Of a stretch of DNA of 64,000 nucleotides, positions 1-9,794 are shown piece after piece; the stretch's first letter is position 1, and each line of letters starts with the position of its first letter. This DNA is from an uncultured Clostridia bacterium. Its GTDB lineage: Bacteria > Bacillota > Clostridia > Christensenellales > Aristaeellaceae. The stretch is from the NCBI GenBank assembly GCA_947166385.1, contig CAMVEB010000022.1:1-64000 (forward strand). The letters run 5' to 3'. Below the pieces are notes generated by a model that made no database searches, was not told the origin of the DNA, and saw only the letters and a program-made list of their open reading frames with translations. The translations under genes were made by a program, and so were the position numbers.

Positions 1-839
1 GCGCGACGGTTACCTCCAACGCGGTGCTGAAGGCGATCAACGGTCTGCTCAGCGGCTCAGAGCCTGCGGCAGAACAGCCCGCGGAGGAAGGGAAAACCCC
101 TGAAGAGAAACCACAGGAAGAAGAGAAACCCACCGAAGAAAAACCGGCGGAACAGCCGAAGAATGAAAAGACAGAAAACGGCGGCTTATACGGCAGCTAC
201 CTGGTGGAAAAGGAAACCAACTTCAGCTTCATCCGGGTGCTGGTCGGCATGAAGAACGGGGAAATCACCAGCTGCAAGATTCTGTCTGAGGCAAAGAGCG
301 AGGGCAGCGATTTCCTGACAGATGAAATCAAGGAAGTCTGGGCGAAGGCGATCGTGGAGAACCAGACCGCGGAGACGGATGCCATTACCGGCGCGACGCT
401 GCAGTTCTCCGCCGGCGCGGTGCGCGAGGCCATGACGGAGATCCTGGCCGGCATGAACAGTGAAGCGGCGCCGGAAGAAGCGCCGGCGGCTGAAGAGGCC
501 CCTGCCGCTGCGCAGGAAACTGCCGAGAAAGCGGAGAAAGCTGACAGCAGCCAGGCCATCTATGCCAGCTACCTGGTGGAAAAGGAAACCAACTTCAGCA
601 CGATCCGGGTGCTGGTCAGCGCAAGAAGCGGAGAGATTACCAGCTGCAGGATTCTGTCTGAGGCAAAGAGCGAGGGCAGCGATTTCCTGACGGATGAAAT
701 CCGTGAAGCCTGGGCGAAGGCCATCGTGGAAAATCAGACCGCGGAGACGGACGCCATTACCGGCGCGACGCTGCAGTTCTCCGCCGGTGCGGTGAAGGAA
801 GCAATGTCAGAGATTCTGGATCAGATCAACGGGAAATAA
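1..839 (+). CDS. FMN-binding domain protein, 5' truncated by window edge, with at least 2-3 tandem FMN_bind domains
   Basis: Reading frame is open from nt 3 (ATVTSNAVLKAING, the end of an earlier FMN_bind domain); two near-identical domains each contain a DAITGAT flavinylation-like motif. Confidence 0.85.
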   Translation, partial: ATVTSNAVLKAINGLLSGSEPAAEQPAEEGKTPEEKPQEEEKPTEEKPAEQPKNEKTENGGLYGSYLVEKETNFSFIRVLVGMKNGEITSCKILSEAKSEGSDFLTDEIKEVWAKAIVENQTAETDAITGATLQFSAGAVREAMTEILAGMNSEAAPEEAPAAEEAPAAAQETAEKAEKADSSQAIYASYLVEKETNFSTIRVLVSARSGEITSCRILSEAKSEGSDFLTDEIREAWAKAIVENQTAETDAITGATLQFSAGAVKEAMSEILDQINGK

Positions 840-917
840 GCCCCGAGGAGAATCCTTTCGGAGACCGCTGCCTGTGCGGCGGCCTCCCTTTATAAAGGAA
901 AGAGGCTTTGGAACAGC

Positions 918-1955
918 ATGAAGAAGATTTGGAAATTTCTTTCTTCCATGAAATTCGCGGTCGCACTGCTGATTCTGCTGGCGGCTGCCTGTGCGCTGAG
1001 CTCCCTGGTAGAACAGGGACTGACACGGGAAGCCTATGCTGCCCGCTACGGAGAAAGCATGGCGAACGTACTCCTTGCGCTGCAGGTCAATGATGCCTAC
1101 CACAGCATCTGGTTCATTGCGCTGAGCGGTTTTCTCTGCCTGAACCTGATCCTGTGCAGCGTGATCCGGTTTCCTTTTTTTCTGCGCCGGTACCGGCGGG
1201 AAAAGACAGCCGGCTGCCGGGCCATCGGCCTGTGGGGCGCGTGGGTCTGCCATCTGGGCATTCTGCTGCTGATTGCCGGGTTCGCTCTTGGCCAGATGAC
1301 CCTTCGTGAAACGACGGTCTGGGGGATTCCGGGGGATACCAGACGGATGGAGGAAACCGGGCTGGATATCACTATTGATGATTTCAGGACGGAGACCCGG
1401 GAAGACGCTAGCGTTGCCCAATATGTGACGGATATCACCGTAACGGATCCCGCGACAGGGAAAACTGAGAAAGCCTCGGTCAGCGTGAACTGGCCGGCGG
1501 AGGTCGGCGGCTTTCATCTGTACCAGAACAACACGGGTCCAGCCGCACGGGCAGTGGTGACCCGGAACGGATCCGAAACGCAGCGGAAGACCCTGCTGCC
1601 GCAGCAGAGCATGGCGGAGAGCGTACTGGGTTTGGAAGACCGGCCTGAATATGCCTTCTACTTTGCGGGCATTCGCACCATGCGGGAAGAGGGGCAGGAG
1701 GACCGGACGCTGTACCTGTACGACCTGTATAAAAACGGCATTCTGGAACAGAGTTACTACTTCTTCGGCGAGGGCAGTGTGGAGATCGGGGAGGACAGGA
1801 TTACCTTCACTCCGGAAACCTTTACGCTACTGGTGGCGAGGGAGGATCGTTTCGCCCCGCTGGCATTCATCGGCGGAGTGATCACGCTGGCCGGCCTGGC
1901 CATGGCTTTCTACCTGCAACCGAAGAAAAAGGAGACATATCATGCAGAACGCTGA
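918..1955 (+). CDS. resB: ResB-like cytochrome c biogenesis protein
   Basis: N-terminal KIWKFLSSMKFAVALLILLAAACALSSLVEQG typical of ResB; TM helices; adjacent to and overlapping a ccsA-like gene. Confidence 0.85.
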   Translation: MKKIWKFLSSMKFAVALLILLAAACALSSLVEQGLTREAYAARYGESMANVLLALQVNDAYHSIWFIALSGFLCLNLILCSVIRFPFFLRRYRREKTAGCRAIGLWGAWVCHLGILLLIAGFALGQMTLRETTVWGIPGDTRRMEETGLDITIDDFRTETREDASVAQYVTDITVTDPATGKTEKASVSVNWPAEVGGFHLYQNNTGPAARAVVTRNGSETQRKTLLPQQSMAESVLGLEDRPEYAFYFAGIRTMREEGQEDRTLYLYDLYKNGILEQSYYFFGEGSVEIGEDRITFTPETFTLLVAREDRFAPLAFIGGVITLAGLAMAFYLQPKKKETYHAER

Positions 1956-2757
1956 GAACATCCTCTTCACTGTTTCCATGGCGGGATACTTTGCGGCGAT
2001 GGCGTTGTATTTTCTTTTCATCGCGATGAAGAAGGAAAAAACGGCGAAGATTGCCGGGTGGGTCCAGACGGACGCACTGCTGCTCCACACCGCGGCGTTG
2101 GTGCTGAGGGGGATCGAAGCCGGCCGCCTGCCGATGACCAACCAGTATGAATTTGCCACATGCTTTGCCTGGGCGCTTTGTCTGGTCAGTCTGATCTTCA
2201 TGCGGAAATACCGGTTTAACGTGCTGGGCGCCTTCGCCATGCCGGTGGTGTTCCTGATGATGGGATACGCGGCCATGCAGAGCCGGGATATCAAACCGCT
2301 GATGCCGGCTCTCCAGAGCGGCTGGCTGGCTTTCCATGTTTCTACGGCGATCATTGCTTACGGTGCTTTCGGCGTCAGCGCTGCCTTGGGGGCGATCTTC
2401 CTGATGCGGGGACGGATGAAGGAGGAAGGCTTCCTGGCCCGGCATATCCCGGATGCGGACAGGGTGGATCAGATTGCCTACCGGAGTGTCTGCCTGGGGT
2501 TTCTTTTTCTGACGATCACGATCATTACCGGTGCGATCTGGGCGGAACGTGCCTGGGGCAGCTACTGGAGCTGGGATCCAAAGGAAACCTGGTCCCTGGT
2601 GACATGGATCATTTACGCGGTATACCTGCACCTGCGGCTGCGCCGGGGATGGAAAGGAAAGGCCGCCGCGGTTTTCGCCGTGATCGGGTTTATCTGTGTC
2701 ATTTTCACATATATCGGCGTGAACACTTTCCTGCCGGGTATACACAGCTATGCGTGA
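1942..2757 (+). CDS. ccsA: CcsA/ResC-type cytochrome c biogenesis (heme handling) protein
   Basis: Contains the tryptophan-rich WGSYWSWDPKETWSLVTW motif; polytopic membrane protein. Confidence 0.92.
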   Translation: MQNAENILFTVSMAGYFAAMALYFLFIAMKKEKTAKIAGWVQTDALLLHTAALVLRGIEAGRLPMTNQYEFATCFAWALCLVSLIFMRKYRFNVLGAFAMPVVFLMMGYAAMQSRDIKPLMPALQSGWLAFHVSTAIIAYGAFGVSAALGAIFLMRGRMKEEGFLARHIPDADRVDQIAYRSVCLGFLFLTITIITGAIWAERAWGSYWSWDPKETWSLVTWIIYAVYLHLRLRRGWKGKAAAVFAVIGFICVIFTYIGVNTFLPGIHSYA

Positions 2758-2783
2758 GGCAAGAGATGAAGGGAGAAATATCC

Positions 2784-4004
2784 ATGATGAAGAAACTGAT
2801 TCTGGTATTGCTGGCGATGATGCTGATGGGAGGGAGTTTTGCGATGGGAGAGTTTGTTTCGGAACCCTGGTACGCGGAGGCGCTGAAAGGCTGCGAAATG
2901 TCACAGGGGAACAACCTGCGGCTGAAGAAAGTGATTGACCGGGCACAGAGCGGGGAAGTGATCACCATCGCTACCGTGGGCGGATCCATCACGGAAGGCG
3001 CGGCGGCTTCCACTTACGCTGAATGCTGGGCCTGCCGGTTTGCCAAACGGTTCGGGACTGCCTACGGGACGGCTAACGGAGAGAACGTGGAGCTGATCAA
3101 CTCCGGTGTGGGCGGCACGCCTTCCCCCTTCGGATGGATGCGGTACGGACGGGACGTGCTGGAACGGGTATCGGAAAGGGATCCGGACGGATATCCGGAC
3201 ATCGTGGTGATCGAATATGCCGTGAACGACTGGGAGGAGCCTACGAAGGGCCGCTGCTATGAGTCCATGGTGAAGGAAATTCTGAGCCAGCCGAACAAAC
3301 CGGCGGTGATTCTGCTGTTCTCCTCGCGGAAAGACGGATGGAACCTGCAGGGAAAGCTGCGGAAAGTGGGCGACCGGTACGACCTGATGATGGTTTCCAT
3401 CAGCGACGGGATTCATCCGCATATTGACAGCGACTTCCCAGCGGAAGAATGGTACAAGGACGACTACCATCCGAAGTCTGTCGGGCATCGAATGATGGGA
3501 GACGCGCTGATGCAGGCCATTGAAGATGCGAATGCCGCAGAGACGGCATCGGCGGATATTGACCTGGACGTGGAACCGGTGTTCGGGACGGACTTCATGG
3601 GACTGCAAACTGTATATGGCGACCGGGATGCGGAAGGTTTTACCGTAGAACGGGGAGGGTTTGACAAGAACGACTTCCAGGCATACCGGAACCAGCCGGT
3701 GGGGCTGGTGTGCGGGCTGAACTTTCATCATGACCTGACTTCCCCTGATGAACCACTGAAGATTACCGGCACCTTCCGGAAACTGCTGGTGGCCTGGAAG
3801 GCAACCGCGGATACCACCTTTGGCGCGGCAGAAATCCTGGTGGACGGCCAGGTGAAGAAAACACTGAAAAACGGCAGCGGCAAATGGGGTCAGAGCGAAG
3901 TGGTTCTGGTGTTCGACGCGGCGGAAGCCGAAGAGCATACTGTGGAAATCCGTGTGACGGAGGAGAAAAAATGCTTCACCGTGACCGCGGTCAGCTTTCA
4001 GTAA
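2784..4004 (+). CDS. Secreted SGNH/GDSL-type hydrolase
   Basis: Signal peptide MMKKLILVLLAMMLMGGSFA; GGSITEG block I, VEYAVND block III, DDYHPKSVGH block V; start chosen at 2784. Confidence 0.8.
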   Translation: MMKKLILVLLAMMLMGGSFAMGEFVSEPWYAEALKGCEMSQGNNLRLKKVIDRAQSGEVITIATVGGSITEGAAASTYAECWACRFAKRFGTAYGTANGENVELINSGVGGTPSPFGWMRYGRDVLERVSERDPDGYPDIVVIEYAVNDWEEPTKGRCYESMVKEILSQPNKPAVILLFSSRKDGWNLQGKLRKVGDRYDLMMVSISDGIHPHIDSDFPAEEWYKDDYHPKSVGHRMMGDALMQAIEDANAAETASADIDLDVEPVFGTDFMGLQTVYGDRDAEGFTVERGGFDKNDFQAYRNQPVGLVCGLNFHHDLTSPDEPLKITGTFRKLLVAWKATADTTFGAAEILVDGQVKKTLKNGSGKWGQSEVVLVFDAAEAEEHTVEIRVTEEKKCFTVTAVSFQ

Positions 4005-4026
4005 ACGATCGGGATGATTTTGCCAG

Positions 4027-4054
4027 GGAGCATGCGGAGACGCATGCTCCTTTT
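4027..4054 (+). terminator. Rho-independent terminator hairpin
   Basis: GGAGCATGCG-gaga-CGCATGCTCC followed by TTTT. Confidence 0.75.
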
Positions 4055-4154
4055 CAAAAACCTGAAAAATCTGTTGCAAGCGGACGGATCTTCCGGTATA
4101 ATGAAAACAGAAGGACAACCTGATACGACCGAGACCGACAGACAGGAGGATACT

Positions 4155-5921
4155 ATGAAACTCTTACAAAAAATGGTTTGCCTGTTTCTCTCCCTGGCGC
4201 TGATGTTCGGCGCTTCCGCCCTTGCGGAAACAGCGCCGGCGGAAACCCTGTTCACGCCGGGAACCTATGAAGCCTCATCACAGGGTATGTTTGTGGCAAT
4301 CAAGGTGCAGATCACGGTGAGCGATACGGCCATCACCAACGTGATCATTGACGCGACCGGGGAAACCCCCGAGCTGGGCGGCATTGCTGCCGGGAAACTG
4401 GCTGAAGCGATCCTGCTGGCGCAGACACCGAATGTGGATACGGTCAGCGGCGCGACGGTTTCCAGCAAGGCCATTATCGCGGCGGCGACGGAAGCCCTGG
4501 TGGCAGCCGGCGCGGATATCGCCGTGCTGGACGCCAACCGCAGGGACGTGGGCGGCGAGGATACGCCCAAGGGAGAAAAAGAGGTAACGACCGACGTGGT
4601 CGTGGTGGGCGCCGGCGGCGCGGGCATGGCGGCGGCGATTATGCTGCACCAGGCCGGGAAAGATTTCGTGATTCTGGAGAAGATGCCCTATGCCGGCGGC
4701 AATACGACCAAGGCGACGGGCGGTATGAATGCAGCAGAAACCCATTACCAGAAGGAACAGGGCATCGAGGATTCCAAAGCGCTCTTTGCCGCAGACACGA
4801 TGAAGGGCGGTCACGCACTGAACGATCCGCAGCTAGTGGCAACCATGGCAAACCTGTCCTCCGACGCGATTGACTGGCTGGATACCATTGGCGCGGCGCT
4901 GCCGAAGATTTCCTTCTCCGGCGGAGCCTCCGTGAACCGGATTCATGCTCCGGAGGATGGATCCGGCGTCGGCAGCTACCTGGTGGACCGCTTCTCAGCA
5001 AAACTGGCGGAGCTGGGTGTGGAAATCCTGTTCAACACAAAGGCCACCGAGCTGCTGACGGACGCGGAAGGCAAGATCAGCGGCGTGAAAGCGGAAGGCG
5101 AGGATGCCAACTATACCTTCCACTGCAAGGCTGTGATCCTGGCGACCGGCGGATTCGGCGCCAACGAGGAAATGTACACCCAGTACAGGCCCGATCTGAA
5201 GGGCACGGTGACGACCAACGCCCCGGGCGCCACGGGCGACGGCATTGTCATGGCTCAGGCGCTGGGAGCCGACCTGGTGGATATCGAGCAGATCCAGCTG
5301 CACCCGACCGTGGAGCAGACCACCTCGATGCTGATTACCGAATCTGTCCGCGGCGACGGCGCGATTCTGGTCAACCAGGGCGGGCTGCGCTTCACCAACG
5401 AACTGCTGACCCGCGACGCGGTGTCCGCAGCGGAACTGGAGCAGGAAGGACAATACGCCTACATCATCTTTGATCAGAACCTGCGGGATCACCTGAAGGC
5501 GATCGAAAAGTATGTGAAGGCGGAGCTGACCGTGCAGGCGGATACGATTGAAGGTCTGGCGGAGCAACTGGGCATCGACGGCACCGTGCTGGCGAAGACC
5601 CTGGCGGACTGGAACGAATGTGTGAAGAACCAGCGGGATCCTGAGTTCGGCCGCTCTACCGGCATGAACGCAGACCTGACCACCGCACCGTACTACGCGA
5701 TCAAGATTGCTCCCGGCATCCATCATACGATGGGCGGCGTGAAGATCGACACAGCGGCCCAGGTCATCAATACCGAAGGCCAGCCGATCGCCGGCCTGTT
5801 TGCGGCGGGCGAGGTTACCGGTGGCGTTCACGGCGGAAACCGGCTGGGCGGCAACGCGGTGGCGGATATTGTGATCTTCGGCCGGATCGCGGCCCAGAGC
5901 GCGATCGACTACATCAAATAA
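4155..5921 (+). CDS. Secreted flavocytochrome-c/fumarate-reductase-like FAD protein with N-terminal FMN-binding domain
   Basis: Signal peptide; SGATVSSKAI FMN_bind motif; GAGGAGMAAAIML FAD motif; GEVTGGVHGGNRLGGNAVADIVIFGR C-terminus. Confidence 0.92.
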   Translation: MKLLQKMVCLFLSLALMFGASALAETAPAETLFTPGTYEASSQGMFVAIKVQITVSDTAITNVIIDATGETPELGGIAAGKLAEAILLAQTPNVDTVSGATVSSKAIIAAATEALVAAGADIAVLDANRRDVGGEDTPKGEKEVTTDVVVVGAGGAGMAAAIMLHQAGKDFVILEKMPYAGGNTTKATGGMNAAETHYQKEQGIEDSKALFAADTMKGGHALNDPQLVATMANLSSDAIDWLDTIGAALPKISFSGGASVNRIHAPEDGSGVGSYLVDRFSAKLAELGVEILFNTKATELLTDAEGKISGVKAEGEDANYTFHCKAVILATGGFGANEEMYTQYRPDLKGTVTTNAPGATGDGIVMAQALGADLVDIEQIQLHPTVEQTTSMLITESVRGDGAILVNQGGLRFTNELLTRDAVSAAELEQEGQYAYIIFDQNLRDHLKAIEKYVKAELTVQADTIEGLAEQLGIDGTVLAKTLADWNECVKNQRDPEFGRSTGMNADLTTAPYYAIKIAPGIHHTMGGVKIDTAAQVINTEGQPIAGLFAAGEVTGGVHGGNRLGGNAVADIVIFGRIAAQSAIDYIK

Positions 5922-5941
5922 CCCCGGAACAGAAGCACAGC

Positions 5942-5973
5942 AAAAGGAGCATGCCGTAACGCATGCTCCTTTT
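5942..5973. terminator. Bidirectional terminator between convergent genes
   Basis: AAAAGGAGCATGC-cgtaac-GCATGCTCCTTTT perfect inverted repeat. Confidence 0.8.
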
Positions 5974-5987
5974 CCAATGGGATCAGT

Positions 5988-6524
5988 TTACTTTACGCAC
6001 TCCGCGCCCTTTTCCATCGCCTGGCGGTTAATGGGCAGGAGGTGCTCTTTTTTCGGACCGAAGGTGGCTTTCAGAGCCTCCATGGCGGAGTCGATGGAGA
6101 CGACGCCGGTCTTCGCCAGGATGGCGCCGAGCATGACCATGTTGGCCGTGCGCGCGTTCCCCAGCTGTTCGGCAATGCCGTTGCAGTCCACGGGAATGGC
6201 GGTGATATCGTCCCGGTCCGGGGTGATATCGATCAGGGAGGAGTTATACAGCATGATGCCGCCTTTTTCCATGGCGGGAGTGAACTTGATCATGCTGGGT
6301 TTGTTCATAATTACGGCGATCGGAATCTCCGTCACCAGGGGGGAACCGATGGGCTCATCGGAGATGACCACGGCGCAGTTGGCTTCGCCGCCGCGCATCT
6401 CGGGCCCGTAGGAGGGCATCCAGGACACGTTCATGCCTTCATGCATGGCGGCCTTGGCCAGCAGCTGGCCGATCAGCAGGACACCCTGCCCGCCGAAACC
6501 GGCAATCAGGAATTGAGCTTCCAT
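5988..6524 (-). CDS. 2-oxoacid:ferredoxin oxidoreductase, gamma subunit
   Basis: GFGGQGVLLIGQLLAKAAM and SYGPEMRGGEANC motifs; operon context. Confidence 0.9.
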   Translation of the reverse strand: MEAQFLIAGFGGQGVLLIGQLLAKAAMHEGMNVSWMPSYGPEMRGGEANCAVVISDEPIGSPLVTEIPIAVIMNKPSMIKFTPAMEKGGIMLYNSSLIDITPDRDDITAIPVDCNGIAEQLGNARTANMVMLGAILAKTGVVSIDSAMEALKATFGPKKEHLLPINRQAMEKGAECVK

Positions 6525-6527
6525 GGA

Positions 6528-7265
<738 letters not shown>

Positions 7266-7267
7266 GC

Positions 7268-8344
7268 TTATTTCCCCTCCTTTGCCAGATTTTCCACCTG
7301 GGTGATGATCTCGCGCACGGTGGGCACAATGCCGCCAGTGCGGCCGAAGAAATGAACGGGCTTCCTGCCCTCGACGGCCAGCTTCACGTCATCCACCATC
7401 TGGCCCATGGACATTTCCACGGTCAGGAAGGCTTTGGCGTGCTCCGCAGCCTTCGCGATGGGGGCAGCGGGGAAGGGCCACAGGGTGATGGGCCGGATCA
7501 GGCCGGCACGGATGCCTTCCGCCCGGAGCTTGCGCATGGCGCTGCGGGCGATTCGGGCGGTGGTACCGTAGGCTACGATCACGTAGTCGGCATCATCGGT
7601 CAGCTCTTCCTGCCAGCGGCATTCCTCCCGCTCCATAACGGCGTACTTTTCGTACAGGTGGTTGACATGCTTCTCCAGGACGGCGGGATCAATGTACAGG
7701 GAATTGATCACAGCCCGATCCCTGCCGCAGCCGGGCTTCCAGCCGGTGGCCGCCCAGGTTTTGGGCGGAAGATCCGCCTGCTGTTTGCGCTCGGGCATTT
7801 CCACGGGCTCCATCATCTGACCGATCAGACCATCGCCCATGATCAGCACGGGATTGCGGTATTTATCAGCCAGGTCGAAAGCTTCCTGCGTGAGCTCCAC
7901 GGCCTCCTGCACGGAGGAAGGGGCCAGCACCAGCATCCGGTAGTCGCCATGGCCGCCACCGCGGGTGGACTGGTAGTAATCGCTCTGGGCAGGCTGGATG
8001 GAGCCCAGACCGGGGCCGCCGCGCACCATGTTGACGATGACGCAGGGCAGCTCAGCACCGACGATGTAGCTGATGCCTTCCTGTTTCAGGGAGATTCCGG
8101 GGCTGGAAGAAGATGTCATGACCCGGGCACCGGCACCGGCCGCGCCGTACACCATGTTGATGGCGGCCACTTCGCTCTCCGCCTGCAGGAAACAGCCGCC
8201 CTCGATCTTCGGGAGCCGCTTGGACATGTACTCGGGAACCTGGTTCTGGGGGGTAATGGGATAACCGAAGAAGAAGCGGCATCCGGCCTGGATAGCGGCT
8301 TCAGCGATCGCTTCATTCCCCTTCATGAGCATTTTTTCACCCAT
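7268..8344 (-). CDS. vorB: 2-oxoacid:ferredoxin oxidoreductase, alpha subunit (VorB-like)
   Basis: [67 protein letters not shown]. Confidence 0.88.
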   Translation of the reverse strand: MGEKMLMKGNEAIAEAAIQAGCRFFFGYPITPQNQVPEYMSKRLPKIEGGCFLQAESEVAAINMVYGAAGAGARVMTSSSSPGISLKQEGISYIVGAELPCVIVNMVRGGPGLGSIQPAQSDYYQSTRGGGHGDYRMLVLAPSSVQEAVELTQEAFDLADKYRNPVLIMGDGLIGQMMEPVEMPERKQQADLPPKTWAATGWKPGCGRDRAVINSLYIDPAVLEKHVNHLYEKYAVMEREECRWQEELTDDADYVIVAYGTTARIARSAMRKLRAEGIRAGLIRPITLWPFPAAPIAKAAEHAKAFLTVEMSMGQMVDDVKLAVEGRKPVHFFGRTGGIVPTVREIITQVENLAKEGK

Positions 8345-8359
8345 GGATTCGCTTCCTCC

Positions 8360-8563
8360 TTATTTTTCGACTTTGATGACAGCATCGGGGCACATCCGTG
8401 CGCAGAACGCGCAGCCGATGCAGCTTTCCTGATCAGTGATCCCAATGGGATGATAACCTTTGGTGTTGATCTCCTTGCTCAGCGCAAGCAGATGCTTGGG
8501 ACAAACCTCGGCACACAGGCCGCAGCCCTTGCAGGTCTCGCGGTCAATGGTCAGTTTGGCCAT
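8360..8563 (-). CDS. 4Fe-4S ferredoxin-type delta subunit of 2-oxoacid oxidoreductase
   Basis: Two CxxCxxCxxxCP clusters: CKGCGLCAEVCP and CIGCAFCARMCP. Confidence 0.92.
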   Translation of the reverse strand: MAKLTIDRETCKGCGLCAEVCPKHLLALSKEINTKGYHPIGITDQESCIGCAFCARMCPDAVIKVEK

Positions 8564-8683
8564 GGCATTCCGCCTCCTTCAAGATGGTATTGAATGTATT
8601 ATAGGGATTCCGGCTTTTTGCGTCAATGGGAGCGGGAACCCGGAAAGCCGGAAAGGCACGAAAAGAACAACCCGGATTTGCTT

Positions 8684-9730
8684 TCAGAGCACTTCCGTCT
8701 TCAGAAAATCCGCCAGAAGCAGCCCGGCCTTCCGGTTCCACTCGGCGGAGGGGTGCCAGCGGGCACCGGTATCTTCCTCCCGATAGTCGGGAAGGGCAAA
8801 GGAGAAAACGTCCTGCACGCCTTCTTCCCGGGCCAGGGTGACCGCCTCCCGGCCAAGCTCGGGGTGGCAGTCGGACGCTGGCAGGATCCATACGATCTTC
8901 GCCCCGGGGTTATGGCGCCGGACCAAGCGAAGGAAGGACAGGCAACCCTGCAGGACGGTATCCCGGTCCTGCTCGAAGGAGTGCTTTTCGTTCATTCCGT
9001 TCTGGTCGTTGGTCAGGAGACGGATGCATACGATATCCGGCTGCCACAAGGAAAAATCATAGGGCTTGCAGCAGCCACGGCGTTCCGCCGCGGGGCCGCG
9101 CAGCACGCCGCAGATCTCCTCATAGTGCGCGGGCATGTTATGAGCGGCGCTGTGCTCCCAGTTCCAGCAGACACCCCAGCCACTCTGGGACAGGACGCGG
9201 CGCTCGGCATCCAGCTCCCGACAGGCAATCTCCGAATAATTGCCGCAGGCGGAGAACCACAGGGGGATCCACTCCTCATTGCCACGGGGAGCCAATGCCC
9301 CTTCGCCGGAGGTGAGACTGTCCCCGATAAACTCGATCTTCCACTTCCGAGGGGGCAGGGGGGCCAGCTCCCCGTTGAGACGCAGGGAGCGAAGCAGCAC
9401 GGTGGCCTCCGGGTTGTCGGGCATGCACTGGGTTTCCTTCATCAGCGTGATGACGCGGGTATAGTTTGGGTCCATCCCAAGGACCAGCGGATAGAACCGA
9501 ACTCCCGGCTCCACCGGAAAGCGACAGACCGGTCTGCCGTCCGCCAGGACGGCCATGTACATGACAGGATTCAGGGCAGGGGCTTCCAGCTCGGCCCACA
9601 GATCAGCCCCGCGGAAAGCGCACTCCAGCCCGGCCCCGGTCCAGTCCAGCGCGGGGACGTCCTGCTCCGGGTCCATCCGCCCGAGCAGGCGCAGCCGCGG
9701 ATCGTCAAAAGAAACAGGAATGACTTGCAT
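8684..9730 (-). CDS. SGNH hydrolase, carbohydrate-esterase family 2-like (acetyl esterase)
   Basis: N-terminal jelly-roll-like region GRMDPEQDVPALDWTGAGLECAFRGADLW, then FIGDSLTSGEGA; RBS aggagg upstream of ATG at 9730. Confidence 0.75.
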   Translation of the reverse strand: MQVIPVSFDDPRLRLLGRMDPEQDVPALDWTGAGLECAFRGADLWAELEAPALNPVMYMAVLADGRPVCRFPVEPGVRFYPLVLGMDPNYTRVITLMKETQCMPDNPEATVLLRSLRLNGELAPLPPRKWKIEFIGDSLTSGEGALAPRGNEEWIPLWFSACGNYSEIACRELDAERRVLSQSGWGVCWNWEHSAAHNMPAHYEEICGVLRGPAAERRGCCKPYDFSLWQPDIVCIRLLTNDQNGMNEKHSFEQDRDTVLQGCLSFLRLVRRHNPGAKIVWILPASDCHPELGREAVTLAREEGVQDVFSFALPDYREEDTGARWHPSAEWNRKAGLLLADFLKTEVL

Positions 9731-9794
9731 CGGTTTATCTCCTCCTGTAAAAGCAGAAAAGCCGGGTCCCTGGGACCCGGCGGGAATCATCGGA

